NCBI GenBank assembly: GCA_022709405.1
Contig: JAKLIV010000006.1
Span: 1 to 57,136, forward strand
Source: Spirochaetota bacterium
GTDB taxonomy: Bacteria; Spirochaetota; UBA4802; UBA5550
Direction of reading: 5' to 3'
DNA length: 57,136 nt
Shown here: one piece after another, positions 42,518 to 50,500 of the stretch
Layout of the letters: each line of letters opens with the position of its first letter
Position numbering within the stretch: the stretch's first letter is position 1
The notes under the pieces: generated by a model
Database searches by the model: none
What the model saw: the letters and a program-made list of their open reading frames with translations, nothing else
What the model was told of the DNA's origin: nothing
Translations under genes and position numbers: made by a program

Positions 42518-43237
42518 ATGAAAGTAGTCATCGTCAATGGAAGCGCAAGAGGGAAAAAAGGAATTACCCATCGCCTGCTGGGGGCGTTTGAAAAGGGCCT
42601 TATCGATTCAGGATGCGTCGTCCGTTCATATGATCTGAATGAGCTTGCCATCGGACATTGCAGATCGTGTTTTCACTGCATGCATGATAACCCCGGCATA
42701 TGCGCTGTCAGGGATGACATGGTGCGGATTTATGAAGACCTGAAAAAATCGGATATTCTCGTCATCGGGACCCCGGTGTATACCGATTCCATGTCATCGA
42801 GAATGAAGGTGTTCTTTGACAGGTGTATCGCGTCAATGGAGCCTTTTATCCATGAGGATGATCAGGGGAGGTTCCGGCATTCATTCACCTGGCGGATGCC
42901 GAAGCATTTCATTCTGGTCGCGACGTCGGGTTTTCCTGAAATTGATAATTTCAAAGCCCTTGAATCCACGGTCAGGGCGCAGGCATATAACTTCGGCTCG
43001 GATTATGCGGCCTCGTTGTTTGTTTCAGGTTCGTTGGGTTTCCAGATGGATATTTCACTGCTGGATGCCCGCCTGGAGTTGATTTATCAGGCCGGCGCCG
43101 AGTTTGGAACTAAAAAAAGCATTTCGAAAGATTTAATTGAGCGGATCAATGCCTGCGTTTTCTCCAGGGATGAGTTCTATGATAATTATCTCAAATATGA
43201 AAAATGGTGCAGGCAAAGACTGTCAAAGCATGACTGA
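42518..43237 (+). CDS. NADPH-dependent FMN reductase-like / iron-sulfur flavoprotein type
   Basis: 239 aa from MKVVIVNGSARGKKG (42518). The N-terminal phosphate loop is VNGSARGKKGITH and the PVYTDSMSSRMKVFFDR block binds flavin, as in flavodoxin-fold reductases. A Cys cluster CRSCFHCMHDNPGIC (about residues 48-62) resembles the compact iron-sulfur motif of iron-sulfur flavoproteins. Cytoplasmic oxidoreductase; substrate unknown. The frame opens earlier at 42446 without a signal for that start. Confidence 0.82.
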   Translation: MKVVIVNGSARGKKGITHRLLGAFEKGLIDSGCVVRSYDLNELAIGHCRSCFHCMHDNPGICAVRDDMVRIYEDLKKSDILVIGTPVYTDSMSSRMKVFFDRCIASMEPFIHEDDQGRFRHSFTWRMPKHFILVATSGFPEIDNFKALESTVRAQAYNFGSDYAASLFVSGSLGFQMDISLLDARLELIYQAGAEFGTKKSISKDLIERINACVFSRDEFYDNYLKYEKWCRQRLSKHD

Positions 43238-43247
43238 AAATACTATG

Positions 43248-43345
43248 GGCCGCACTTCTCAGTTTTTTTCCGGATAGGGAAAGTTTCCCCTGCCGCAGGC
43301 GGGGAGTATTGTAATAATAAGTGCTTGACTGAACAACGGCTCAGT
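43248..43345. repeat. dispersed intergenic repeat, copy E (diverged)
   Basis: GGCCGCACTTCTCAG, TTTCCCCTGCCGCAGGCGGGG, then TAAGTGCTTGACTG. It has lost the ACACCAGG part of block I but keeps the hairpin and block III. Confidence 0.7.
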
Positions 43346-43395
43346 TCACAGTAATACCATCCGCAATTAAACATGATACCCTGCCGGGGGCCGAT

Positions 43396-43617
43396 ATGAA
43401 AAAGGTGCTGTTCCTCATATTACCGCTATTGATCCCGCTTACATATCTTGAATGCGATTATGAACACAATATGGTTTGCTGCGAGACATATGGCCTCGGT
43501 GCTGACCTGGAAAAGTGCTGTGAAACTTATGAATCGGTTGAAAAAGAAGAGTGTTCGGGAACCATTGACGGCGGCGGCAAACAGGTGGTCGATGATTCAT
43601 ACTGTGCGATCGATTGA
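43396..43617 (+). CDS. small secreted Cys-rich protein
   Basis: 73 aa. Signal peptide-like start (MKKVLFLILPLLIPLTYLEC); the first Cys could be a weak lipobox Cys. Eight Cys in 50 residues (CC twice), no known disulfide family. A GGGGGCCGAT-type ribosome site precedes the ATG. The Cys pattern suggests a disulfide-knotted periplasmic or surface peptide. Function unknown. Confidence 0.6.
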   Translation: MKKVLFLILPLLIPLTYLECDYEHNMVCCETYGLGADLEKCCETYESVEKEECSGTIDGGGKQVVDDSYCAID

Positions 43618-43673
43618 TTGTCGGAATGCATAAAAGGCGGCGTATTCAGGGTTATCGCCGGGCACGCACGTAG

Positions 43674-43703
43674 AAGACCGGGAAACCTTTCCCGGTCTTT
43701 TTT
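43674..43703 (+). terminator. strong intrinsic terminator
   Basis: Perfect 12-bp stem AAGACCGGGAAA / TTTCCCGGTCTT with a two-base loop, followed by T. It closes the Cys-rich gene unit. Confidence 0.85.
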
Positions 43704-43767
43704 ATCAAATAGTAATATGCCGGAAAGAATTTTCGAAATACGATAAAAAAAGAAATAGGGGGACATT

Positions 43768-44307
43768 ATGAAACCACGGGGACCTCTTATGATCGAACAT
43801 CGCCTGATAGAAAAAATGCTGAATTTAGCGCGCAAAGAACTGGAATCCGTCAGGAAGAACGGGACTGTCGACCCGGTTTTTATGGACACACTGGTGGATT
43901 TTATCAGAACGTATGCCGACCGTACGCATCATGGCAAGGAGGAAGATATCCTTTTCAAGGAGCTGGAAAACAAACCGTTGAACGATAAAGACATCGTCGG
44001 AATGAAAGAATTGATTGCCGAACATATTGTCGCCAGGAAGACCGTAAAAGAACTGGTGGAGTCGACAAAGAAATATACTGAAGGAGATTTGCAAAGCATC
44101 GATACAATCATTGAGAAACTGGATTTTTTGATTGGTTTTTATCCGGAGCACATAAGGAAAGAAGACAAAGTTTTCTTCCCGGACACGGAGAAATATTTCT
44201 CGGATGAAGAACTGGATAAAATGCTGAAAGAATTCCGGGAATTCGATGAAAAAATGATCCATGAGAAGTATAATAAGCTGTATGAATCGTTGTCTGAAAA
44301 GTATTGA
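43768..44307 (+). CDS. hemerythrin-domain protein
   Basis: 179 aa, all helical. Di-iron ligands are visible: His in MIEHRLIE, HH in RTHHGKEED, His in IAEHIVARK, and His/Glu in YPEHIRKED. The family binds oxygen or senses redox and iron. GGGGGACATT leads to the ATG. A lipoprotein gene follows by 43 bases and may be in the same transcript. Confidence 0.88.
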   Translation: MKPRGPLMIEHRLIEKMLNLARKELESVRKNGTVDPVFMDTLVDFIRTYADRTHHGKEEDILFKELENKPLNDKDIVGMKELIAEHIVARKTVKELVESTKKYTEGDLQSIDTIIEKLDFLIGFYPEHIRKEDKVFFPDTEKYFSDEELDKMLKEFREFDEKMIHEKYNKLYESLSEKY

Positions 44308-44350
44308 TGGTTTCTCGTTCACCTGCGCAGCGAGGAAGGGCGGTTATGTC

Positions 44351-44713
44351 ATGGCATTCGCCATATCTGCTTCGGTTGCGCTGCTTTTTCTCTTGGCAGC
44401 TTCATGTGCCGGGCCTGACGGGACTAAGGGCCCGGTAGCGGGCGGATATGTTCCTGCGCCGGTGCAGGACAAGGAGGTCGCCGCAGCAGCGGAATTCGCG
44501 GTCAGGGCCCAGGAGAAAGCCTGCGGGAAGAACGCGAGGCTGGAAATAACCGGGATCCTCGGGGCGGAGACCCAGGTGGTCGCCGGAGTGAATTACCGGC
44601 TCACGCTGAAGGTGAGGCTTGACGGCAGGGAGAGAACGGCGCGCGCCGTCGTCTGGTGGCAGCCATGGAGAAACCCCGACCCGTACAGGCTTACTTCGTG
44701 GAACTGGAACTGA
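44351..44713 (+). CDS. cystatin-like lipoprotein
   Basis: 120 aa from the ATG at 44351. Signal peptide with lipobox AASC (Cys about residue 19). The mature part has the three cystatin elements in order: Gly pair near residues 31-32 (VAGGYVP), QVVAG at 75-79, and PW at 105-106. Cystatins inhibit papain-like Cys proteases by this wedge. Bacterial members are rare and mostly uncharacterised. The motif order and spacing are seen; inhibition is inferred. Confidence 0.7.
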   Translation: MAFAISASVALLFLLAASCAGPDGTKGPVAGGYVPAPVQDKEVAAAAEFAVRAQEKACGKNARLEITGILGAETQVVAGVNYRLTLKVRLDGRERTARAVVWWQPWRNPDPYRLTSWNWN

Positions 44714-44939
44714 GCGGTCTGCTTTTTTTAATTGTAAACGTTTTTTTGTCGTGCAGCCTGATTCTTGTCCCCTGCATTTTCAGAAATTCCATTAAAACAG
44801 TTTCATCCAGATAACCCAGGTTGACGAGTATCGCGCCCAGCATGGCTCCGTTGCTCTTCTGGATTTTCAGCGCTTCATCGAGCTGTTCCGGGGTTATTTC
44901 CCCCGCCTCAATCAGCATTTCTCCAAGTAATTGTTTCAT
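44691..44939 (-). CDS. stand-alone MshEN/GspE N-terminal-like domain
   Basis: 82 aa. LGEMLIEAGEITPEQLDEAL followed by LGAILVNLGYLDETVLMEFL shows the doubled (R)LGxxLxxxGxI...L pattern of the c-di-GMP-binding MshEN domain. Usually fused to type II secretion or pilus ATPases; here it is alone. The first Arg of the consensus is not present in either half, so ligand binding is uncertain. Converges on the cystatin-like gene, overlapping its 3' end by 23 bases. Confidence 0.7.
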   Translation of the reverse strand: MKQLLGEMLIEAGEITPEQLDEALKIQKSNGAMLGAILVNLGYLDETVLMEFLKMQGTRIRLHDKKTFTIKKSRPLSSSSTK

Positions 44940-44969
44940 GTGTCTCTCTGGTTTTCCGTAATTTTTTAG

Positions 44970-45125
44970 AACGGGGCTGACTCAGAAGGGAAAAATTCAT
45001 CTTCTGTACTGTCATTCCGGCCATGAGATCGGAATCCATCATGGATTCCCGCTGGATCATATGCCCGGGCAGACGGATACGCGCCTTGCACTCGAGGTGC
45101 GTATGACTTTTTAGGCAACCCCGTT
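44970..45125. mobile_element. MITE-like element
   Basis: About 156 bases with ends AACGGGGCTGACT and AGGCAACCCCGTT (11 of 13 bases complementary). Inside is a perfect hairpin GGAATCCAT-C-ATGGATTCC. No transposase in the window. The rest of the 44940-45359 gap holds a degenerate dispersed-repeat fragment (45178-45225) and nothing else I can support. Confidence 0.6.
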
Positions 45126-45359
45126 ATCTATACTTTATCATGTTTCAATAAAAAGTCAACGTGTTTCGGTTCATGCCTTTTTATCGGATACAACACCGGT
45201 GCTCTGCCGCTGCCAGGGGATGATTCCGGGGTTTTCATGGTTGACTATGATGGAATTTTGAACGAAAATAGCGTTTATTTATGCAGGCATGATGGACTAT
45301 GTCGATTTGCTGAAAAAATTGGTAAAAGACCGATATCGGGTCAAGGATCAGTGGCGTCA

Positions 45360-47507
45360 ATGAAAACTGAAATCGCGAAAACAATCCTTCTCGTCGAGGA
45401 TGAAGCCGTAACCGCGGCGGCGCAGGCCAGGTCTCTGGAGAAAAACGGTTTTACCGTGATCACGGCTTATAATGGAGAAAACGCCGTTGAATGTGCGACC
45501 GGGAATTCGAAAATAGACCTCATCCTTATGGACATCGACCTGGGGGCCGGCATGGACGGCACGCAGGCGGGCGCCATCATCCTTACTCATAGGGATATCC
45601 CGCTGCTTTTTCTCTCGAGCCATACCGAGCCGGAGATCGTCGAAAGAACGGAGAAGATCACTTCCTACGGATATGTCGTAAAGAATACGGGAGAAACCGT
45701 TCTGATGGCCTCTATCAAGATGGCCTTCAAGCTCCATGAGGCCAACCGGAAACTGCGCATCACCGGCGACAATTTTTCCACGGTGTTTCACATGAACCCG
45801 GTCGCGATGACAATCACGGAAATCGACAGCAGCCTGATCTGCGACGTGAATGAGGCATTTACCAGGCTTACCGGCTACAGCGAGGAGGAGGCTATCGGGA
45901 AGAACGCACTGAAAGACCTCAATATCTGGGTTGATCCCGATGACAGGCGTAACATGGTGTGCCAGATCGAGACGAGCGGCCGGGTTGACGGCCTTGAAAT
46001 GATGTTCCGGATGAAAGACGGCACCATCAGGATTCTTCAGGCAGCCGGGGAACTCATCACGTATAACAACAAGCCTTGCATGCTCGGCATCTGGCACGAT
46101 TTCACCGAGCGCAGGCGGGCGGAGGAGTTGCTGCGCGAGAGCGAGGAACGTTACCGTTCGCTTTTCGAGAACGCCACCGAGGGTATCTTTCTTACCACGC
46201 CCGCCGGGCGGTATATAGCGGTGAACCCCTCCACGGCCAGGATGTTCCGGTATTCCTCTCCGGAAGAGATGATCGATTCGGTGACCGATATCGGCAGGCA
46301 GATTTACGCTAATCCGGAAGACCGGCTCACCGTACAGCGCATGCTGGCGGAACACGGCAGGTTCGAGGGGCTTGAAGTCGAAATGGTGCGCAAGGACAAA
46401 AGCCGGATATGGATCACCATGAACATCCATGTCGTCCGGGACAAGCAGGGGAATATCCTGTATTACGACGGCACCTGCGTGGACATCACCGAGCGCAAGG
46501 GTATCGAGGAAGCGCTCAGGAAAAGCGAGAACGAGTTCAAGAGCCTTTTCGAAGCCGGGCCCATCGGCATCGGACTGCTCAAGGGCCGCGTGATCCTGAA
46601 AGCGAACCCCCAGCTGATCAAGATGACCGGTTATACTGCCGAAGAGATGCTGGGCCAGTTCGTTCAGAAGTTCTATGCGAGTGACGATGAATTCGAGCGG
46701 GTTGGGAGAATCCTGTACGGCATGATCGAGAAAGACGGCCTGGGAGAGATGGAGACCCGCCTGGCGGATAAGAGCGGCCGGTTCGTTGACGTCATTATGC
46801 GGGGCAGCGCGATTGACCGGAATGACCCGTCGGCGGGTACGATAATCACCGTGCAGGACATTACCGAACGCAAGAGATCCGAAGAGGCGCTCGAAAAGGC
46901 CCTGCAGGAAAAAGAAACGCTTTTTCATGAGCTGCAGCACCGCATGAAAAACAGCCTCATGATGATTAATAGCATCCTGTTCATAGAAATTGAACATTCA
47001 GATGACAGTAAGACGCGGGCGGTTCTCGAAAACATAAAAGGCCGGATTGAATCGCTTGCCTTCCTGTACACGCTTCTTTATAACTCGAAGTCGCTGAGAG
47101 AGGTAAGCCTCGACGATTATATCGATTCGATCGCCGTGTCCCTGGCCAGTTCTTATATCTCGGTTAAAACGCCGGTAACAATCGAAAAAAAATGTGACCG
47201 CATCTCCGTCGACGTGAAAAGCGCTGCCGCCTGGGGGCTTATTGTCAATGAATTGCTCACGAACGCCTTGAAATACGCATATCCGAAGGGCGAAAGCGGC
47301 GTGATAACCATACATCTGGGACTAAAAAACAGTCTCATCGAGCTTGCCGTTTCGGACAGCGGCGCAGGGCCTGCCGCGGACTTCGACATAGACAATCCGA
47401 GAGGATTGGGCCTTCTCCTTGTCAGGCTCCTTGCCGGACAACTCGGCGGCAGGCTTTCATTCAGGCGCGGTGAAGAAAATGTTTTCATGGTTATCGCCCC
47501 GGCCTGA
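45360..47507 (+). CDS. REC-PAS-PAS-PAS histidine kinase (HWE/HisKA_2 type)
   Basis: 715 aa from the ATG at 45360 (AAGGA upstream at a long spacing; the frame to 45237 is not coding-like). N-terminal receiver with phospho-acceptor D58 in LMDIDLG. Three PAS domains (about 135-265, 265-390, 390-510) follow. The HisKA_2 phospho-His is probably H527 in ELQHRMKNSL, then comes a HATPase with GLIVNELLTNALKYA. The order suggests it is itself a target of another kinase. No cognate regulator adjacent. Confidence 0.9.
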   Translation: MKTEIAKTILLVEDEAVTAAAQARSLEKNGFTVITAYNGENAVECATGNSKIDLILMDIDLGAGMDGTQAGAIILTHRDIPLLFLSSHTEPEIVERTEKITSYGYVVKNTGETVLMASIKMAFKLHEANRKLRITGDNFSTVFHMNPVAMTITEIDSSLICDVNEAFTRLTGYSEEEAIGKNALKDLNIWVDPDDRRNMVCQIETSGRVDGLEMMFRMKDGTIRILQAAGELITYNNKPCMLGIWHDFTERRRAEELLRESEERYRSLFENATEGIFLTTPAGRYIAVNPSTARMFRYSSPEEMIDSVTDIGRQIYANPEDRLTVQRMLAEHGRFEGLEVEMVRKDKSRIWITMNIHVVRDKQGNILYYDGTCVDITERKGIEEALRKSENEFKSLFEAGPIGIGLLKGRVILKANPQLIKMTGYTAEEMLGQFVQKFYASDDEFERVGRILYGMIEKDGLGEMETRLADKSGRFVDVIMRGSAIDRNDPSAGTIITVQDITERKRSEEALEKALQEKETLFHELQHRMKNSLMMINSILFIEIEHSDDSKTRAVLENIKGRIESLAFLYTLLYNSKSLREVSLDDYIDSIAVSLASSYISVKTPVTIEKKCDRISVDVKSAAAWGLIVNELLTNALKYAYPKGESGVITIHLGLKNSLIELAVSDSGAGPAADFDIDNPRGLGLLLVRLLAGQLGGRLSFRRGEENVFMVIAPA

Positions 47508-47548
47508 ATCCAGTCTTCAATAATTTTCCTGAATAATTGAATAATTAT

Positions 47549-47593
47549 CTTGACAATCAAGCTATCTGAAATTACCTTGATATTCAAGGTAAT
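47549..47593 (+). promoter_or_regulatory. promoter and paired operator for the MarR-DmeF operon
   Basis: TTGACA (47550-47555) with a weak -10 (TACCTT, 47573-47578; 17-base spacer). Two copies of CTTGA-N3-TCAAG lie at 47549-47561 and 47576-47588, 27 bases centre to centre; the second extends to a perfect ATTACCTTGA-TAT-TCAAGGTAAT. They cover both promoter elements, as expected for repression by the MarR protein encoded next. Confidence 0.75.
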
Positions 47594-47597
47594 TTAT

Positions 47598-48008
47598 ATG
47601 CGCGAACGGTTTTCCGGTATCCTTGTCGAATTCTACGAAAAGATGTCTTCATGGGAAAATGGGATCGTGTCCGACAGGGACGTCTCGCTCCCACAGGTGC
47701 ACCTGCTGGAAGTGGTCGGTAACAACGGCCAGCTCAGAATGAAGGAGCTTTCTGAAAAACTCGGCGTAACGACAGGAACTTTGACCGTAATGGTGCACCG
47801 GCTCATCAAAAAGGGATATGTGGCGAAAAAAAACGACGATAAAGACAAACGCTCATATTTCATCAGTTTGACCAAAAAAGGCAAAAAAGAGTATGACAAT
47901 CATCATCGCATGCACGGGCATTTGATCGAAGAGATCGTGGAGGCCATAGGGGAGGATGAAAGTCAGAAGTTCTTTCAGCAGCTTGCGGCAATACAGGGCC
48001 TGATGTAG
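47598..48008 (+). CDS. MarR family repressor
   Basis: 136 aa from MRERFSG at 47598, just past the operator; the frame to 47550 lies inside the promoter. The winged-helix region contains QLRMKELSEKLGVTTGTLTVMVHRLIKKGYVAKK and DDKDKRSYFISLT. It most likely senses the metal exported by the CDF pump, whose gene follows by eight bases, and binds the paired CTTGAnnnTCAAG operators. Confidence 0.88.
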   Translation: MRERFSGILVEFYEKMSSWENGIVSDRDVSLPQVHLLEVVGNNGQLRMKELSEKLGVTTGTLTVMVHRLIKKGYVAKKNDDKDKRSYFISLTKKGKKEYDNHHRMHGHLIEEIVEAIGEDESQKFFQQLAAIQGLM

Positions 48009-48016
48009 GGTATACT

Positions 48017-48922
48017 ATGACAGAAAGAATATGCAATCAATACAGCAGCCGATATAACGATCATTCAAACATGAAGAAAACATCAATCGTTGTGGGAATC
48101 ACCCTGGTTACCATGATTGCGGAAATTGCGTATGGCCTCATAATGGGTTCGATGGCCCTGCTGGCGGACGGCATCCACATGGGCACCCATACCTTCGCGC
48201 TGACGATAACCGTCATCGCCTATTACATCGCGACCAGGCATGCCCGAAACCCGAACTTCGCTTTTTCCTCGGGGAAGGTCGGGGTTCTGGGCGGTTTTAC
48301 TAGCGCAATCGTTCTCGGATTGTCGGCCTTATACATGGCATATGAAGCCGTACGCAGGCTGCTTGATCCGCAGATAATTATTTTTGACCAGGCGCTCCTT
48401 GTCGCGGCAATAGGACTTTTCGTCAATATAGTAAGCGCTTTGCTTCTTTCGTCGGGCAGGCATGACCACGACCACGAATCCGGCCATGACCGTCATCATG
48501 ACCATAATTTAAGGGCTGCCTATCTCCATGTCGTTGCCGATGCCATGACTTCGGTGCTGGCAATCGCGGCGCTTTTGACGGGCAAATATCTGAACCTGAC
48601 ATGGCCGGATGCCGCAGTTGCCGTCCTCGGCTCTGCAGTAATTCTCAAATGGGCTTACGGTCTGCTGGTTTCCAGCGGCAGCATACTGGTCGATTATTAC
48701 CCTGTTGCCGAAGACTGCGAAGCGATACAGTCCATAGCGGACGAGTTTGATGTGGTCATCCGTGACCTGCACGTATGGAAAACGTCCGAAAACAACAAGG
48801 CGATGATCCTGAGCGGAATATCGGGCATGAATTTCGACCGGGATTCATTTGCCGACCGCATCCGGAAAGTTTGCAATTATAATCATCTGACGCTGGATGT
48901 GGATTCCCGCAAGGGGATTTGA
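48017..48922 (+). CDS. dmeF: DmeF-type CDF metal efflux protein (Co/Ni)
   Basis: 301 aa. The DmeF hallmark ADGIHMGTH is in helix II and a HVVAD pair in helix V; the His-rich cytoplasmic loop is GRHDHDHESGHDRHHDHN. DmeF members export Co(II)/Ni(II). Here it is controlled by a MarR rather than the CsoR-type DmeR usual in studied operons. It differs from the zinc-type CDF at 19538. Confidence 0.85.
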   Translation: MTERICNQYSSRYNDHSNMKKTSIVVGITLVTMIAEIAYGLIMGSMALLADGIHMGTHTFALTITVIAYYIATRHARNPNFAFSSGKVGVLGGFTSAIVLGLSALYMAYEAVRRLLDPQIIIFDQALLVAAIGLFVNIVSALLLSSGRHDHDHESGHDRHHDHNLRAAYLHVVADAMTSVLAIAALLTGKYLNLTWPDAAVAVLGSAVILKWAYGLLVSSGSILVDYYPVAEDCEAIQSIADEFDVVIRDLHVWKTSENNKAMILSGISGMNFDRDSFADRIRKVCNYNHLTLDVDSRKGI

Positions 48923-48969
48923 GCGTCGGGAAATGAAGTGAATTCCCGGGCCTGCGACCCGTGAGTATT

Positions 48970-49015
48970 CCGTTTAGTGGTTGACGGCGCGGCGGATTCA
49001 GGACAAGGTGCGTTA
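48970..49015. repeat. dispersed repeat, block III copy
   Basis: CGTTTAGTGGTTGACGGCGC and CGGATTCAGGACAAGG match block III of copies A and D with several differences. It lies in a 335-base gap (48923-49257) with no gene I can support; an antisense frame there has no ribosome site and is not convincing. Confidence 0.55.
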
Positions 49016-49257
49016 CAGGGAATTGGCATAATTTTTCGGTTAATTTTCTGGCACTCATTGGAGTCCAGCGCACCCCTGAAACAACCGGCGGCCTGACACC
49101 TGTTACGGCTCCGTTTTGATTCATCGCGCTCCATGCAATGAGTTTCGTCGAAGGAATTTCCTGAATGTCAATATGAAAACCGCATGTCCCGTTCGGGAAT
49201 GCTTTCAGCCCCTCCTGGTTGTCTTCAGGAAAATCTATGATTGCAAAGGACGACGAG

Positions 49258-50385
49258 ATGAACAAGGGAATCGAGGTAAAGAAAGTCACCGATAAAAAGA
49301 TGCTGATGGATTTCATAAGGCTGCCATGGACCGCCGGCATATACAAATACGATCCTGCGTGGGTGCCCCCGGTCATAAGGGACATGCTTCATTTTTTTGA
49401 CCCCGAACACGGCTATTTCTATGAGCACGGCGAGGCCGAATTCTTCATCGCCTACCTTGACGGGAAGCCGGCCGGAAGGATAGGCGCCCACACCTATTCG
49501 CGTTATGAGAACCGTTATGACAGGGATACCGGGTTTTTCGGATTCTACGAGTGCATCGATCGACTGGATGTCTCAAGGGCCCTTTTCGATACAGCCCGCG
49601 AGAGCCTCCGGGCGAAGGGCAAGAAGAAGATGAACGGCCCGCAGAGCTTCAGCACCTACGACCCGATCGGGTTCGACTGCATCAATAACGGCAGGATGCC
49701 CGTCATCGGGATGTTCCACTTCGCACACTGGTACGAGAAGCACGCCCTGGCGTTCGGTCTCGAGAAGAACATCGACTGGTACTGCTTCATGGTGAAAACG
49801 CAGGGTGTGAGATGGGAGCCCATGTTCAGGATGCGTGACGAGATGATGAAGAAGATCGATATCAGGTTCGTCACCACGACGAAGAAACAGGTGCCGCACA
49901 GGGCGGAAGACGTGAAGCGTATATTCAATGTTGCGTGGGAAGGCAACAGGGACCACCTTCCGTTTACGGACAGGCAGTTCGAAGTGATGTTCAACGAGCT
50001 CAAGGGGGTCATTATCCCCGAGCTTGCCATTTTCGCTGAAAAAGACGGCAAAACGATCGGATTCATACTGTCGGTGCCCGACGCCAACCCGGCGATAGCC
50101 AAACTCAACGGCAGGCTCTTCCCGTGGCGTATCGTCAAGCTGCTGTTGGAATTAAGAAAAACGAAGACGCTCAGGACCATCCTCATGGGGGTCGAACCCG
50201 AATACCGTGGACTGGACATAGACAAGATACTCATCCTCATGACCATCGAAATCGGCATGAGGCTGGGGTATGTCCAGTCAGACTGCTCCCTTATCGTTGA
50301 AGACAATGTCAAGATGATCGGGGCCTTGAAGTTCCTCAACGCCGACCGGTACAAGGGCTACAGGGTTTTTCAGATGGATATATAG
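49258..50385 (+). CDS. GNAT-like acetyltransferase, long type
   Basis: 375 aa from the ATG at 49258 (AAGGA seven bases upstream); the frame to 49219 is possible. Two GNAT-like folds: the first around FFIAYLDGKPAGRIG, the second around LAIFAEKDGKTIGFIL. The CoA-binding region is probably ILMGVEPEYRGLDIDKIL. Members with this layout are found in lipid-related contexts, but no substrate can be stated. The gene is transcribed alone. Confidence 0.78.
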   Translation: MNKGIEVKKVTDKKMLMDFIRLPWTAGIYKYDPAWVPPVIRDMLHFFDPEHGYFYEHGEAEFFIAYLDGKPAGRIGAHTYSRYENRYDRDTGFFGFYECIDRLDVSRALFDTARESLRAKGKKKMNGPQSFSTYDPIGFDCINNGRMPVIGMFHFAHWYEKHALAFGLEKNIDWYCFMVKTQGVRWEPMFRMRDEMMKKIDIRFVTTTKKQVPHRAEDVKRIFNVAWEGNRDHLPFTDRQFEVMFNELKGVIIPELAIFAEKDGKTIGFILSVPDANPAIAKLNGRLFPWRIVKLLLELRKTKTLRTILMGVEPEYRGLDIDKILILMTIEIGMRLGYVQSDCSLIVEDNVKMIGALKFLNADRYKGYRVFQMDI

Positions 50386-50500
50386 GCGCCTCGTCCTGCA
50401 TCATGTGCAATAATATTTGCCCGCCCCGGATTAATTTCTTGATTGATTCGGCGTTTTCTGCATGAATCCCCCATAGCTTGCTATATTAAAGAGGTCCCCT

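Noticed and set aside
45357-46997. 546-codon frame on the - strand
   Set aside because: Shadow of the PAS kinase gene; the + strand has complete REC, PAS and kinase motifs.
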